Assembly: GCF_024320865.1 (NCBI RefSeq)
Contig: NZ_JANDBD010000002.1
Location: 558,001 to 622,000 of the forward strand
Direction: 5' to 3'
Length of the DNA: 64,000 nucleotides
DNA from: Mycolicibacterium arenosum
GTDB lineage: Bacteria > Actinomycetota > Actinomycetes > Mycobacteriales > Mycobacteriaceae
This document shows, piece after piece, positions 7,687 to 16,726 of this stretch (positions are counted from its first letter, which is position 1; each line of letters starts with the position of its first letter). The notes under the pieces were generated by a model that was given only the letters and a program-made list of their open reading frames with translations, had not been told where the DNA came from and did not search any database. The translations under genes were made by a program, and so were the position numbers.

Positions 7687-9051
7687 CTACTCGGAATCGC
7701 CGCCCGCACCGTCCGAGCCGGCGCTGTCCGAGCCGGTATCGCCGCCGTCGGTGCCGGAGTCCGCACCGACGCCGACCGCGACCGTCTCCTTGACGTCGCC
7801 GGACACGGCGCCCTGCGGTTCACCGGTCGCGCCGGGTACCGCCTTGTTACCGTCCGTCAGGTCGGTCCCGCCGGTGGACGGCACCGCCGCCTCGGTGGTC
7901 GTCGTGGCCGGGTGGTCGTCAACCGTGTTCTCCGACTTCGGGTTCGGCGCGTCGCCGGTCTCGACGCCGGGGGCGGTGGAGGGGGTGGTCACTAGGCCGG
8001 TCGACGTGGCCGCCGGGGCTTCGACGGCGACGGTCCTGGCGGCAGCCGCCGGGGTGGCCGTGGTCGCCGCCGCGGTGGTCACCGTTTCGGTGGGCTCGAC
8101 GCGGGTGGCGAGTTCCTTCACCACTCGATTGGTCACCGCTCCGGCGAACTTCACCACCGAGTACGTGGCCTCGACGGCGCTCGCGGTGATCGCCGCGAGC
8201 ACCTTCGCCGGATTCAGCGTCGCGAACGCGTCGGCCACGTTCCTGGCCTGCGCCGCGAGCTGTCGCTGCAGCGTCCGCAGCTGCAACTGGACGTCGGCCT
8301 CGAGCGTCGGCTGGGCGCCGAACTCCCGGCCGTTCCAGTTGACGAGGCGCCAGCCGTCAGTCGGATTGCCCTCGACGACAACGTAATCGGTGTTCTTCAG
8401 CGCGGCGGTCCGCAGCAGGTCGAGCTTCTGCTCCGCGGTCAGGTTCGTTGCGTTCATCATCGTCCAGAACATGATCGCGCCGCCGTGGGAGAACACCACG
8501 GAGTTGCGGTCGCCGTTGTCGTAGACGGTGCGCAGCGCGCCGTCGACGCGCGCGTCGAACTCGTTGCCGTCGATCGAGCCGGGAATCCTCAGGTCGCGCT
8601 GGCCGGCAAGCGCCCACGCCAGCGGGAACCGTCCGTACCCGTTCTGGGCCTGGCTCTCCGGGGTGCCCTCGAAGACGCCGGCCTCGATCTCCTGAAGTCC
8701 GGGCAGTACGTGAATCGGCAGGTGCAGGAACTCCGATGTCGGACCCGCCGTCAGCTGGGTGCGGATCATCGTCGACGCGTAAACGGCGTCGTAGTTGTTG
8801 GCGCCGAGCGTGCGCACGACGGCCTTCGCCTGATCCTGGCCCAACTGCGTGAGCAGCGGGCCGGGGGTCGACGTGTCGATGTTGCCGGAGGCGTTACCCG
8901 CCGACTGGCCGTGACGCACGAACGTCACCCTCATCAACTCGGCGGCGGACGCGGGAATCGCGGCGCCGACGAGCAGCGCGAACGCGACCAGCGCGATGCC
9001 GAGAACCCTGCCCGCGTTCATCCAGGGCCGGGGTGGAACCGGTGTCGTCAT
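7687..9051 (-). CDS. secreted histidine phosphatase with long low-complexity tail
   Basis: A 454-residue exported phosphoglycerate-mutase-superfamily phosphatase. A signal peptide (hydrophobic core about residues 15-35, ending IPASAAE) precedes the catalytic RHG (FVRHGQSAGNA); the second histidine is in VVFSHGG and the downstream acid in LQEIEAGVFEGTPES. After about residue 250 the chain becomes an Ala/Thr/Val- and then Asp/Gly/Ser-rich tail of some 200 residues, probably cell-wall-spanning. ATG 9051 is supported by AGGAGG eight bases upstream. The tail is unusual compared with mycobacterial homologues of 200-250 residues. Confidence 0.88.
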   Translation of the reverse strand: MTTPVPPRPWMNAGRVLGIALVAFALLVGAAIPASAAELMRVTFVRHGQSAGNASGNIDTSTPGPLLTQLGQDQAKAVVRTLGANNYDAVYASTMIRTQLTAGPTSEFLHLPIHVLPGLQEIEAGVFEGTPESQAQNGYGRFPLAWALAGQRDLRIPGSIDGNEFDARVDGALRTVYDNGDRNSVVFSHGGAIMFWTMMNATNLTAEQKLDLLRTAALKNTDYVVVEGNPTDGWRLVNWNGREFGAQPTLEADVQLQLRTLQRQLAAQARNVADAFATLNPAKVLAAITASAVEATYSVVKFAGAVTNRVVKELATRVEPTETVTTAAATTATPAAAARTVAVEAPAATSTGLVTTPSTAPGVETGDAPNPKSENTVDDHPATTTTEAAVPSTGGTDLTDGNKAVPGATGEPQGAVSGDVKETVAVGVGADSGTDGGDTGSDSAGSDGAGGDSE

Positions 9052-9261
9052 GGAAAAGTCCTCCTGAGGGTGATGTAGACAGCACACGGTGGATCTCGGT
9101 CCGACCTGTCAACAAGGTGTGATCCCACTCACCGAGACTGAACCGGACGAATACTGTCGCGTTCGTCAGTTCGCGAGTGCACGCTGGACTAGGGTTCGGG
9201 CATCGACGAGCACACACCCGAGAGCTGGTTCCTCGCTCGCGGTCTGCCCGCCGTCCTGACG

Positions 9262-10305
9262 GTGGGGGGCCGGTCGCATCATCTGCTGTCCCGGATGGCC
9301 CCGGCGCTCGCCGCCTACGCCGCCGTGGTCGTCGCGCTGCTGATCGTCTACTTCCTGCTCGGCACCAGCGAGATCTACATCGACGGCGCACCCACACCCG
9401 CCGAGACGGCGGTGCTGGGGGTCCTTGTGCTCGTCGTCCCCGTGGCGGCATGGGCCGCGCGGTGGGTGATTCGGCTGCGCGATCGCCGCAAGCAGGCCGT
9501 GGTGGCTATCGCGTCGGTGGTCGTCGGCGCGGTTGCGGACCTGATCCAGGGCGGCCTGTGGCATCTGCTCACCACGGGCGCCGTCGTGGTGATGATCGCC
9601 CTCGTCACGGCAAGCGGTGCGGGCGCGGTGCTGGGCTGGGCCGTGCGGTTGACCATGAATCAGGCCGCCGCGATGGGCGGCCTGTTCGTTCGGGCCCTGC
9701 CGGTGATGCTGCTGACCGTGGTGGTGTTCTTCAACAGTTACGTCTGGCAGATGGCGGCGTCGATCAGCCGCGACCGCCTCTGGGCGGCACTGGGTTTCCT
9801 CTTCCTCGTGACGTCGGCGTTCCTGGTGTCCACGAGTCGCACGCGAGTGAAGTCGATGCTCGCGTCGCTCACCGACCCGCACGACACATCGCACCGACTC
9901 GACGGCACGCCGTTCGCCGAGCTACCGGACCCGCAGCAGGAGCAGCCGCTGACGCGTGGCGAGCGGCTCAACGTCATCGCGGTGCTGGCCGGCGCGCAGA
10001 TAGCGCATCTGATGATGGTTGCGATCTGCACGGCCGCAATCTATTTCGTGCTCGGCCTCATCGTGCTGAGCCCGGAGGTGCTGAACAAGTGGACCGGCGG
10101 CGGGTCGAGTGACGGGACCGTTCTCGGCATGACGATCCCGGTGCCGCAGTCGCTCATCCACATGACGCTCGTCCTCATCTCGCTGACCTTCATGTACGTC
10201 AGCGCGCGGTCGGTCGGTGACGACGAGTACAAGCAGGACTTCCTCAACCCGCTCATCGAGGATCTGCACACCACGCTGTTGGCGCGCAACCGCTACCGGG
10301 GTTAG
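9262..10305 (+). CDS. polytopic membrane protein, unknown function
   Basis: A 347-residue protein with about eight hydrophobic segments: roughly 13-35, 47-65, 77-95, 100-125, 135-155, 170-190, then after a hydrophilic loop 250-280 and 300-320. No transporter motif is recognised. The annotated GTG start may not be real, because the same frame continues upstream to 9202 in protein-like sequence (IDEHTPESWFLARGLPAVLT) with no ATG, GTG or TTG before the TAG at 9190. Either an ATC start is used or a start codon was lost. It lies divergent from the secreted phosphatase. Confidence 0.72.
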   Translation: MGGRSHHLLSRMAPALAAYAAVVVALLIVYFLLGTSEIYIDGAPTPAETAVLGVLVLVVPVAAWAARWVIRLRDRRKQAVVAIASVVVGAVADLIQGGLWHLLTTGAVVVMIALVTASGAGAVLGWAVRLTMNQAAAMGGLFVRALPVMLLTVVVFFNSYVWQMAASISRDRLWAALGFLFLVTSAFLVSTSRTRVKSMLASLTDPHDTSHRLDGTPFAELPDPQQEQPLTRGERLNVIAVLAGAQIAHLMMVAICTAAIYFVLGLIVLSPEVLNKWTGGGSSDGTVLGMTIPVPQSLIHMTLVLISLTFMYVSARSVGDDEYKQDFLNPLIEDLHTTLLARNRYRG

Positions 10306-10318
10306 ACGTCGAGCCGCC

Positions 10319-10846
10319 TCAGCCGCGTCGACGCACCATCACCACCGCGAGTCCGGCGAGCACGACGGCCGCGGCGACGGCGATCCACGCGGGGAAGCCC
10401 CGCTCGTCGGACTCGGCCGGCGCGGCGGCGGCAGGGGCCGCGCTCGCCGTCGGAGCCGCTGAACTCGTCACCGTGGGTGCGGCTCTGGTGAGCTGGAAGC
10501 TGTACTTGCCGGAGATCGGGTGGCCGTCAGCGGAGATGACGCGGTAGGCGACGGCGTAGGCCGCGGCGGCGCCGAGCGGTTTCACGTCGACCACCACGGT
10601 CGGCCCGTCGACGCGCACGGCGCCGTCGGCGTACGGAGTGCCATCGGGTCCGCTGACCGTCACCGTCGCGAACTGCCGCTCGATGTCCTGGTTGAAGGTC
10701 AGCGTGATGCGTGTCGGCGGGGTGTCGAGTTCCGCGCCGTCGGCGGGGTCGCTGCTGATCAACGCGGCATGCGCGAACGCGGGGGACGCGGTGGACACGG
10801 ATACGAGCACGGCGGCGACGGCGACCAGCCAGCGCAGGAGAAGCAT
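10319..10846 (-). CDS. CopC-domain secreted/anchored copper-binding protein
   Basis: A 175-residue exported protein. The signal peptide ends at PAFA, leaving an N-terminal mature His (HAALISSDPADG), the classic Cu(II) amino-terminal site. The CopC beta-sandwich shows RITLTFNQDIE and ISADGHPISGKYSF, the latter giving the second His/Asp ligand. An Ala/Pro linker and a C-terminal transmembrane segment (AWIAVAAAVVLAGLAVV) with an RRR cytoplasmic end anchor it outside the membrane. Its ATG overlaps the stop of the upstream MFS gene (TGATG), making it the third gene of the kmtR operon. Confidence 0.9.
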   Translation of the reverse strand: MLLLRWLVAVAAVLVSVSTASPAFAHAALISSDPADGAELDTPPTRITLTFNQDIERQFATVTVSGPDGTPYADGAVRVDGPTVVVDVKPLGAAAAYAVAYRVISADGHPISGKYSFQLTRAAPTVTSSAAPTASAAPAAAAPAESDERGFPAWIAVAAAVVLAGLAVVMVRRRG

Positions 10847-12090
10847 CACCCGACTGTAGCCAGGTGCGGGCGCTGGCGGACGGCCGCGCGATCTCGCGGC
10901 CACAGTCGGAACGCCGCCACCCCGGCGCCGAGCGCGAGCACGGTCAGCACCGCCACGGTGACGGGTTGACCCGCAAGGGCTCCGAGCCAGCCCGCCAACG
11001 CGTAGGTGATGAGGAAGCAGGCGTGCGATAGCGAGAACTGCGCGGTGAACACCGATGTTCGCGTGTCGGGCGTCGACTCGTAGCGCACCAGCCGTGCCGA
11101 CGGCGTGGAGATCAGGGATGTCGCCGCGCCGAGGATCGCCCATGCGACGACGAACGCGACCCAGCCGACGCTCGGCGTCGGGTCGGCCACCAGGACCGCC
11201 GAGATCGCGGTCAGTGTCAGCGGGATCAGGGTGGCGCCGGTACGCATCACCGTGCGATCGGGAACCCTGGTCAGCAGGTGCGGCAACGCCAGGGCCACCA
11301 CCATCGACCCGGCTCCGTAGCAGGCGAGCAGCGCGGCGAGCGCCGAACCGGCCGAGCCGAGCACGTCGTGCACGAAGACGACGGAGTTGACGACGACCAG
11401 AGCGGTGGCCGTCGCGACCACCATGTTCAGGGTGAGCAGGCCGCGGAGTACGGGGTTGTCGAGCATCGCCCGCGCCCCCGATGTGGTTCGCCGCCAGAAG
11501 GTTTCGATGGGATCGGCCACCCGTGTCTCCGGGATGGCGGTCGTGAGAACCAGGAGGGTGGACACGCCGAACCCGACGACGGTGCCGAAGAACAGGTGGT
11601 GGTAGGTCATCACCGTCAGTAGGGCCGCGGCGAGGATGGGGCTGAGCAGCGATTCCAGGTCGTAGGCGAGGCGGGACAGCGACAGCCCGCGGGTGTAGGA
11701 CGCCTCGTCGACGAGCACCGCGGGGATGACGGACTGGAATGCCGGGGTGAAGGTCGCCGAGGCGGCCTGGAGGACGAAGACGAGCGCGTATATCTGCCAG
11801 GTGTGGTCGACGAAGGGCAGCGCCGCGGCGATCAGTGCGCGAACGGCGTTGGCGCTCAGCAGGAGTCCACGTCGCGGCAGCCGGTAGGCGACCGCGGTGA
11901 TGACGGGGGCGACGACGACGTAGGCGGCCATCTTGATGGCGAGCGCCGTCCCGAGCACGGCGCCGGCCTCGCCTGCCGCCAGGTCGTAGGCGAGCAGGCC
12001 CAGGGCGACCGTCAGCAGCCCGGTGCCGATCAGGGCGACGACCTGCGCGGCGAACAGTCGACGGAACGTGGGGTCGCGCAACGGGCTCAT
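10846..12090 (-). CDS. MFS transporter, probable metal exporter
   Basis: A 414-residue major-facilitator protein with twelve predicted membrane segments, beginning FRRLFAAQVVALIGTGLLTVALG. It resembles the NreB-type/MFS_3 branch. It is the middle gene of a kmtR-MFS-copC operon: four-base overlap (ATGA) with the repressor upstream and TGATG overlap with copC downstream. Given a Ni/Co-sensing repressor, export of nickel or cobalt is the simplest reading; copper is possible because of CopC. Both are inference from context. Confidence 0.85.
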   Translation of the reverse strand: MSPLRDPTFRRLFAAQVVALIGTGLLTVALGLLAYDLAAGEAGAVLGTALAIKMAAYVVVAPVITAVAYRLPRRGLLLSANAVRALIAAALPFVDHTWQIYALVFVLQAASATFTPAFQSVIPAVLVDEASYTRGLSLSRLAYDLESLLSPILAAALLTVMTYHHLFFGTVVGFGVSTLLVLTTAIPETRVADPIETFWRRTTSGARAMLDNPVLRGLLTLNMVVATATALVVVNSVVFVHDVLGSAGSALAALLACYGAGSMVVALALPHLLTRVPDRTVMRTGATLIPLTLTAISAVLVADPTPSVGWVAFVVAWAILGAATSLISTPSARLVRYESTPDTRTSVFTAQFSLSHACFLITYALAGWLGALAGQPVTVAVLTVLALGAGVAAFRLWPRDRAAVRQRPHLATVG

Positions 12091-12485
12091 GTTCCGCTGC
12101 GTTTCCGCGGCTTTCGTGCCTCGAGTGGGCGCACGGCGGGGGCGTCCCGGTGGTGTGCGGGCACGCCGGGTCCGGAGTGCTCGGCGTTGTACACGGCGTC
12201 GCGCACCAGTTGGCGCACGTGCTCGTTCTCGAGGCTGTAGAAGATGGTGGTGCCGGACCTGCGGGTGCGAACCAGGCGCGCCATGCGCAGCTTGGCGAGG
12301 TGCTGGGACACCGACGGAGCGGGCTTGCCGACGTACTCGGCTAGTTCGGTGACGGAGAGTTCGTCCTCGACGAGCGCCCACAGCACCTGGATGCGCGTGG
12401 AGTCGGCCAGCATCCGGAAGACCTCGACGACGAGCGCAGCCTGATCGTCGTCGAGGCGACGCCCTGTTCTACTATCTGCGTTCAT
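12087..12485 (-). CDS. kmtR: Ni(II)/Co(II)-sensing ArsR repressor KmtR
   Basis: A 132-residue ArsR/SmtB repressor. The DNA-binding core KPAPSVSQHLAKLRMARLVR and the ENEHVRQL helix match KmtR of M. tuberculosis. The five residues established as KmtR metal ligands (His88, Glu101, His102, His110, His111) are all here one position later: His89, Glu102, His103, His111, His112. In M. tuberculosis the target is a CDF exporter; here it heads an operon with an MFS transporter and CopC. A perfect 14-4-14 palindrome overlaps its own start codon. Confidence 0.93.
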   Translation of the reverse strand: MNADSRTGRRLDDDQAALVVEVFRMLADSTRIQVLWALVEDELSVTELAEYVGKPAPSVSQHLAKLRMARLVRTRRSGTTIFYSLENEHVRQLVRDAVYNAEHSGPGVPAHHRDAPAVRPLEARKPRKRSGT

Positions 12486-12499
12486 ACGCAGATAGTAGA
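12468..12499. promoter_or_regulatory. KmtR operator overlapping the kmtR start codon
   Basis: Two perfect 14-base arms (TCTACTATCTGCGT and its complement) flank a four-base centre. The ATG at 12485-12483 lies in the centre, so the repressor site covers the translation start. This implies a leaderless or very short-leader mRNA, or a downstream start. Confidence 0.75.
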
Positions 12500-12517
12500 G
12501 GATGCGCTACCGGGCGG

Positions 12518-12796
12518 CTAGCGGCCGACGGCGATGCCTCCGGTCGGCGGTTCCGGCTGCGGATCGAACCCGCGGGTGGCACCAGGCGGGTCGGGCTGCG
12601 GGTCGAACCCGACGCGGCCGCCCGGATCGATGCGGCCGGGTCGCGTGGGCGGCTCGGGCTGCGGGTTGAAGGCGGCGATCGTCGTATCGCCGGCGAGCTG
12701 CGCGACGCCGGCGACGATGCCGAACCCGGCGATCGCGAGCCCACCGGCCAGCACGGCCGCGGTGAAGGCTCTGCTCAGACGCTCGGTGCGTGTCAT
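12518..12796 (-). CDS. small secreted protein with three F(N/D)PQP(E/D)PP repeats
   Basis: A 92-residue precursor. A basic head (MTRTERLSR) and hydrophobic residues 11-35 form a signal peptide or anchor. The mature part is almost entirely three spaced repeats: FNPQPEPPTRPG, FDPQPDPPGATR and FDPQPEPPTGG. AGGAG lies six bases before the ATG. No enzyme motif or transport gene is adjacent, and the peptide is transcribed with the gap downstream of kmtR. The FxPQPEPP motif is seen in many uncharacterised bacterial exported peptides; its role is unknown to me. Confidence 0.8.
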   Translation of the reverse strand: MTRTERLSRAFTAAVLAGGLAIAGFGIVAGVAQLAGDTTIAAFNPQPEPPTRPGRIDPGGRVGFDPQPDPPGATRGFDPQPEPPTGGIAVGR

Positions 12797-12885
12797 GTCG
12801 TGCTCCTGACCTCGGTGCCGGCCGTCGGTCGGCGATGGCCAAGTCGACCCCGGCGCGGCCGCTACCGATCACGAGATTCGGCGGC

Positions 12886-13758
12886 TCATGTCAGGACGCG
12901 ACCGAGGAAGCCGCGGATGTAGCCGCTGATCTCCTCGCCGTGCGACTCCAGCGCGAAGTGGCCCGCGTCGAGCAGGTGGAACTCGCCGTTCGGGAAGTCC
13001 CGTGTGAAGGCCTCCGCTCCTGCGACCCCGAAGATCTCGTCGTTGCGGCCCCACGTCACCAGCAGCGGCGGCTGGTGCGTGCGGAAGTACTCCTGAAACG
13101 CGGGGTAGGAGTCGAGGTTGAACTGGTAGTCCCAGAACAGCTGCAGTTGGATCTCCTTGTTGCCGGCCCGGTCCATCCCCGCCTGATCCAGCACCCAGGT
13201 CTCGGGCGCGATGCGGTCGAGCCGATCGGCGGGCACGCCGTGGGTGTACTGCCACTGCGTCTTCTCGGCGGTCAGGTACTCGCGCACCCCGGCCTCGTTG
13301 GCCGCCCTGTCCCGGGCGTGAGCGAACAGGATGTCCCAGAACGGGGTGAAGCCCTCCATGTAGGCGTTGCCGCTCTGCGTGATGATCGCCGTGATGCGCT
13401 CGGGCCGCGCGGTGGCGATGCGCAGTCCGATGGGTGCGCCGTAGTCGTGGATGTAGATCGCGAAGCGCTCCAGGCCGAGGTGGGTGATGAGCTTCTCCGT
13501 GATCTCGGTCAGACGCTCGAAGCTGTAGGTGAAGTCGTCCACCGACGGCGTCGAGGACCTGCCGAAGCCGATGTGGTCGGGCGCGATCAGATGGTAGTCG
13601 TCGGACAGCGACGCGATCAGGTTTCGGAACATGTGCGAGCTCGACGGAAACCCGTGCAGTAGTAGCACGGTGGGCTTGGACGGGTCACCGGCTTCGCGGT
13701 AGAACACGTCGAGTCCGTCGATCAGGACGGTCTGGTAGCGGGTGTCGAATGTCGTCAT
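12886..13758 (-). CDS. alpha/beta-hydrolase, epoxide hydrolase/dehalogenase-like
   Basis: A 290-residue hydrolase. Visible motifs are the oxyanion HGFPSSSHMF, a nucleophile elbow with Asp (YIHDYGAPIG) as in epoxide hydrolases and haloalkane dehalogenases, an acid (WGRNDEIFG) and the catalytic His (DAGHFALESH). The cap domain lies around residues 140-215. ATG 13758 is preferred over the longer frame. It is divergent from a LysR regulator 118 bases away and is likely its target. A paralogue with the same architecture occurs at 46861-47718. Confidence 0.88.
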   Translation of the reverse strand: MTTFDTRYQTVLIDGLDVFYREAGDPSKPTVLLLHGFPSSSHMFRNLIASLSDDYHLIAPDHIGFGRSSTPSVDDFTYSFERLTEITEKLITHLGLERFAIYIHDYGAPIGLRIATARPERITAIITQSGNAYMEGFTPFWDILFAHARDRAANEAGVREYLTAEKTQWQYTHGVPADRLDRIAPETWVLDQAGMDRAGNKEIQLQLFWDYQFNLDSYPAFQEYFRTHQPPLLVTWGRNDEIFGVAGAEAFTRDFPNGEFHLLDAGHFALESHGEEISGYIRGFLGRVLT

Positions 13759-13805
13759 GCCCCCACCATGGGCCCGCATCAGGGGCTGGAAAAAGGGGCG
13801 ATCGC

Positions 13806-13820
13806 CTATCGCGGTGATAG
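13806..13820. promoter_or_regulatory. putative LysR-type binding site
   Basis: CTATC-GCGGT-GATAG, containing the T-N11-A core expected for LysR proteins, lies midway in the 118-base divergent promoter between the hydrolase (12886-13758) and the LysR gene (13877). Confidence 0.5.
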
Positions 13821-13876
13821 CGAATCCCGATCAATGGAGCGGCGGTGACGGCCTGTCGTCGGCATACGATCGACCG

Positions 13877-14809
13877 ATGGAGTTGCGGCAGTTGGAGGCG
13901 TTCGTCGCCGTGGCCACCGAACTGCACTTCGGGCGTGCGGCGCAGAAGCTGCACATGAGCCAGCCGACGTTGAGCGACATGGTGCGGCGGCTGGAGCGTG
14001 AGTTGGGGACGCCGCTGCTGACCAGGACGACGCGACGGGTGGCGCTCACCGAGGCCGGTGTCGAGCTGCTGAACCGCGCCGATGCGATTCTCGAGGACGT
14101 CCGTGGCGCCGCCGCCGCGGTGCGCAGGATCGTGGGTGGTGACGCGGGAACGGTGCGGCTCGGCATCACCCCGCCGGTCGCGCCCGCGCTGGCACCACAC
14201 CTGGTCGCCGCGTTCGGTGCCGAGGCGCCGAACGTCGAACTCACGGTGCGGCGGATGTGGTTGCCCGACCTGCAGACGGCGATCCCCGACGGAAAGGTCG
14301 ACGTGGCGATCACGTCGGGCCTCGTCGACGAGCCGCCGGGCATCATCGGCGAGGTGTTCTGCGCCGAACCCCTGGTGGTGGCATTGCGACCCGAACACCC
14401 TCTGGCACAGCAGGATTCGGTGAATCTGTCCGATCTCGAGGGAGAGGTTCTCGGCGTGCACAGCGACGATCTGTTCCCCGCGTGGTCGATGGGCATTCGG
14501 CAGGTGCTCGACGCTGCGGGCGTCGCGCCGCCGACCGCCGAACTCATCGACACCGATCTGTCCGCCGGTCGCTGGTGGGCGCAGGCCGATGTCGACTGGA
14601 TCGTGACGACCCACTCCGTCACCAGGTCCGCCGAGGCCTACCGGATGCTGCCCACCTCGCCGGCGCAGTACATGCCGTACACCCTGCAGTGGTGTCCGAT
14701 CCGAGCCGCGACGGCGGCGATCGGCCGGTTCGTCCAGTTGGTGCTGTCGGCCGACGTGCCCGACGGCTGGATCACGCAACCCGACCACCTGCAGTACGCC
14801 GAACCGTAA
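13877..14809 (+). CDS. LysR-family transcriptional regulator
   Basis: A 310-residue LTTR. The N-terminal winged helix begins [26 protein letters not shown], giving the usual HTH in residues 1-60 ([18 protein letters not shown]). The co-inducer domain follows with [14 protein letters not shown]. Two genes could be under its control: the divergent hydrolase, with a T-N11-A site between them, and the DUF1348 gene 19 bases downstream on the same strand. Confidence 0.92.
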   Translation: MELRQLEAFVAVATELHFGRAAQKLHMSQPTLSDMVRRLERELGTPLLTRTTRRVALTEAGVELLNRADAILEDVRGAAAAVRRIVGGDAGTVRLGITPPVAPALAPHLVAAFGAEAPNVELTVRRMWLPDLQTAIPDGKVDVAITSGLVDEPPGIIGEVFCAEPLVVALRPEHPLAQQDSVNLSDLEGEVLGVHSDDLFPAWSMGIRQVLDAAGVAPPTAELIDTDLSAGRWWAQADVDWIVTTHSVTRSAEAYRMLPTSPAQYMPYTLQWCPIRAATAAIGRFVQLVLSADVPDGWITQPDHLQYAEP

Positions 14810-14828
14810 CCACAAGAGAGGGCAAACG

Positions 14829-15296
14829 ATGTCGGACAAGCGACCGCCGTTCCCGCCGTTCGACCTGTCCAGTGCGCTCGAGAAGGTGCAGGCCGCCGAG
14901 GACGCCTGGAACACCCGCGACCCGCACCGGGTCAGCCTCGCGTACACCGAGGACTCCACGTGGCGTAATCGCGACCTGTTCATCACCGGCAGGCCCGCCA
15001 TCATCGAGTTCCTCACCGCCAAGTGGGAGCGCGAGCTGGATTACGTTCTGCGCAAGAGCCTTTGGGACTACCGGGAGAACAGGATCGCGGTGCGCTTCCA
15101 CTACGAGTGGCACGACGCCGCGGGGCAGTGGTACCGCAGCTACGGCAACGAACTGTGGGAGTTCTCCGACGGCGGCCTCATGCGGCGCCGGGAGGCCAGC
15201 ATCAACGACGTCACCATCGCCGAGTCCGACCGCCGCTACTTCGGGCCACGGTCGGAGGACGAGCGGGGGCCCGGCCGCGACATCCCGCTGCGCTGA
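14829..15296 (+). CDS. DUF1348 SnoaL/NTF2-like protein
   Basis: A 155-residue NTF2-fold protein. Family features include [24 protein letters not shown], the long helix-strand [19 protein letters not shown], and the strand pair [23 protein letters not shown]. Members are often called nuclear transport factor 2-like and occur with oxidoreductases; biochemical function is not known. GAGAGG precedes the ATG. It probably forms an operon with the LysR gene. Confidence 0.88.
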   Translation: MSDKRPPFPPFDLSSALEKVQAAEDAWNTRDPHRVSLAYTEDSTWRNRDLFITGRPAIIEFLTAKWERELDYVLRKSLWDYRENRIAVRFHYEWHDAAGQWYRSYGNELWEFSDGGLMRRREASINDVTIAESDRRYFGPRSEDERGPGRDIPLR

Positions 15297-15312
15297 CGTA
15301 CGCCCGACCCGG

Positions 15313-16726
15313 TTAGAAGGGGTCGTCGTCTCGTGGTGTGAGGAGGCGTTCGGGGTGGTGGAGGTTGTTGACGTGGGGTCGGCCGGTGACGGGGTCGATC
15401 CACGCGTAGCGGCCGTCGGGTCGGCGGCGGGTTTTCCAGCCGGTGTCCTCGATCATCTGGTTGCCGGGTCCGCAGGCGAGGGTGAGGTCGTCGATGTTGG
15501 TCTGGCCGTGGTGTTTCCAGTCGGCGACGCCGTGGTGGGCTTGGGTGCGGTAGTAGTCCACGGTGCAGCCGGGGCAGGTGCATCCGCGTTCCCGGCCGAA
15601 GAGCATGAGTTTCTGGGCTCCGGTGGCGCAGCGTTGCGCGCGGCCGAGGTGCAGGGCCATCGAGGTGTGGCCGTCGAACACGGCGAGGTAGTGGTAGGCG
15701 TCGGCGGCCATGGCGATGAGGTCGCGCATCGGCAGGCGGGTGCCGCCGCCGGTGACGGCGTAACCGGCGCCGGCTTGGAGTTCCTGCAGGGTGGTGGTGA
15801 CGACCACGGTGGTGGGCAGTCCGTTGAGCGTGCCGAGGGTGTTCGAGCGCAGCAGCAGGTCCGGGGCGGTGGCGAACGCGTCGTGGGTGTACTGGGCTCT
15901 GGTGCGCCACAGGTGGTCCAGGACCGGGTTGGGCGGCGGGGGTGGTGGGTCGTCGGGGTGCGGGGCGAACGGATCGTTCTCGGCGGCAGCGGGTTCGGGC
16001 GGCGGCTCCGACTCCGCTTCGGGTTGGGGTCGGGGGTGGCGGCCGCGTTCGGCGAATTTGCCCTGGATGGGTTCGATGAGGGCGCGCAGTGTGGGGGAGA
16101 TCCATCCGGACAGGTAGCTCAGGCCGTCGGGTTGCTGATTGCCCAGGTGCAGGCCCGCCTTGCGCGCGGCGGCGTCGGCGGGTTCGTCGCCGTCGGGGTG
16201 CAGTAGCGCCAGCAGGTGGATCGCGGCGACGGTCAGCGATCGCGGGTCCAGGGTGGCGGCGGCCTGAACCAGGGACGCTTCGGCGTGGGCGGAGGTGGTC
16301 GGATCCACCGATGCCGGCAGGGCGGCGAGGAACTTGGCGATGACCTCGACGTGTTCGTCGCCGATGGTCCCGTCGGCCAGGGCGGTGGCGGTGTGCTCCC
16401 ACTGCGGGGGCAGCTGCTCACCGTGCAGGGTGCGGGCGGGGGGCGAGTTGTCGGGCGCGGGTGAGCAGTCTGCGGGCGCGGCCGGTGCTCATCCGGGTGC
16501 GCAGGGTCAGCAGTTTGGTCCAGGAGGTGGCGCCCAGTTCGACGGGGGACGCTTCGCGTTGCAGGCGGGCCAGGATGGCGTAGCCGGCGGTCGGGATGCG
16601 GCGGGTCTGGTCCTCGATCCGGGTGAAGTGGGTCAGCAGCTCGTGGTGTGAGGGGGTGTCGACGTCGGCGGTCAGCAGTGCGTCCACCCCGGCGGTGAAC
16701 GCGGCGAGTGCCTCGTCGATCGACAT
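15313..16726 (-). pseudogene. 13E12-repeat/DUF222 HNH endonuclease, frameshifted
   Basis: A mycobacterial 13E12 family gene. The N-terminal DUF222 part (MSIDEALAAFTAGVDALL to RARRLLTRARQLAPR) is in one frame; the rest, from RTLHGEQLPPQWEH to the C-terminal HNH region (HHGVADWKHHGQTNIDDLTLAC), is in another. The shift lies in the G-rich run at about 16434-16445. Removing one base restores 470 codons, so it is a single-base insertion. A 50-residue Pro/Glu-rich insert separates the two domains. The indel in a homopolymer could also be a sequencing error. Confidence 0.85.

Noticed and set aside
12518..12796. Calling the PQPEPP peptide a lanthipeptide or lasso precursor
   Set aside because: No modifying enzyme, protease or transporter gene nearby and no Cys/Ser core motif.
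15236..16402. Long minus-strand reading frame rich in Arg, His and Pro over the 13E12 gene
   Set aside because: It is an out-of-frame shadow; the HNH/DUF222 motifs lie in the other frame with normal composition.
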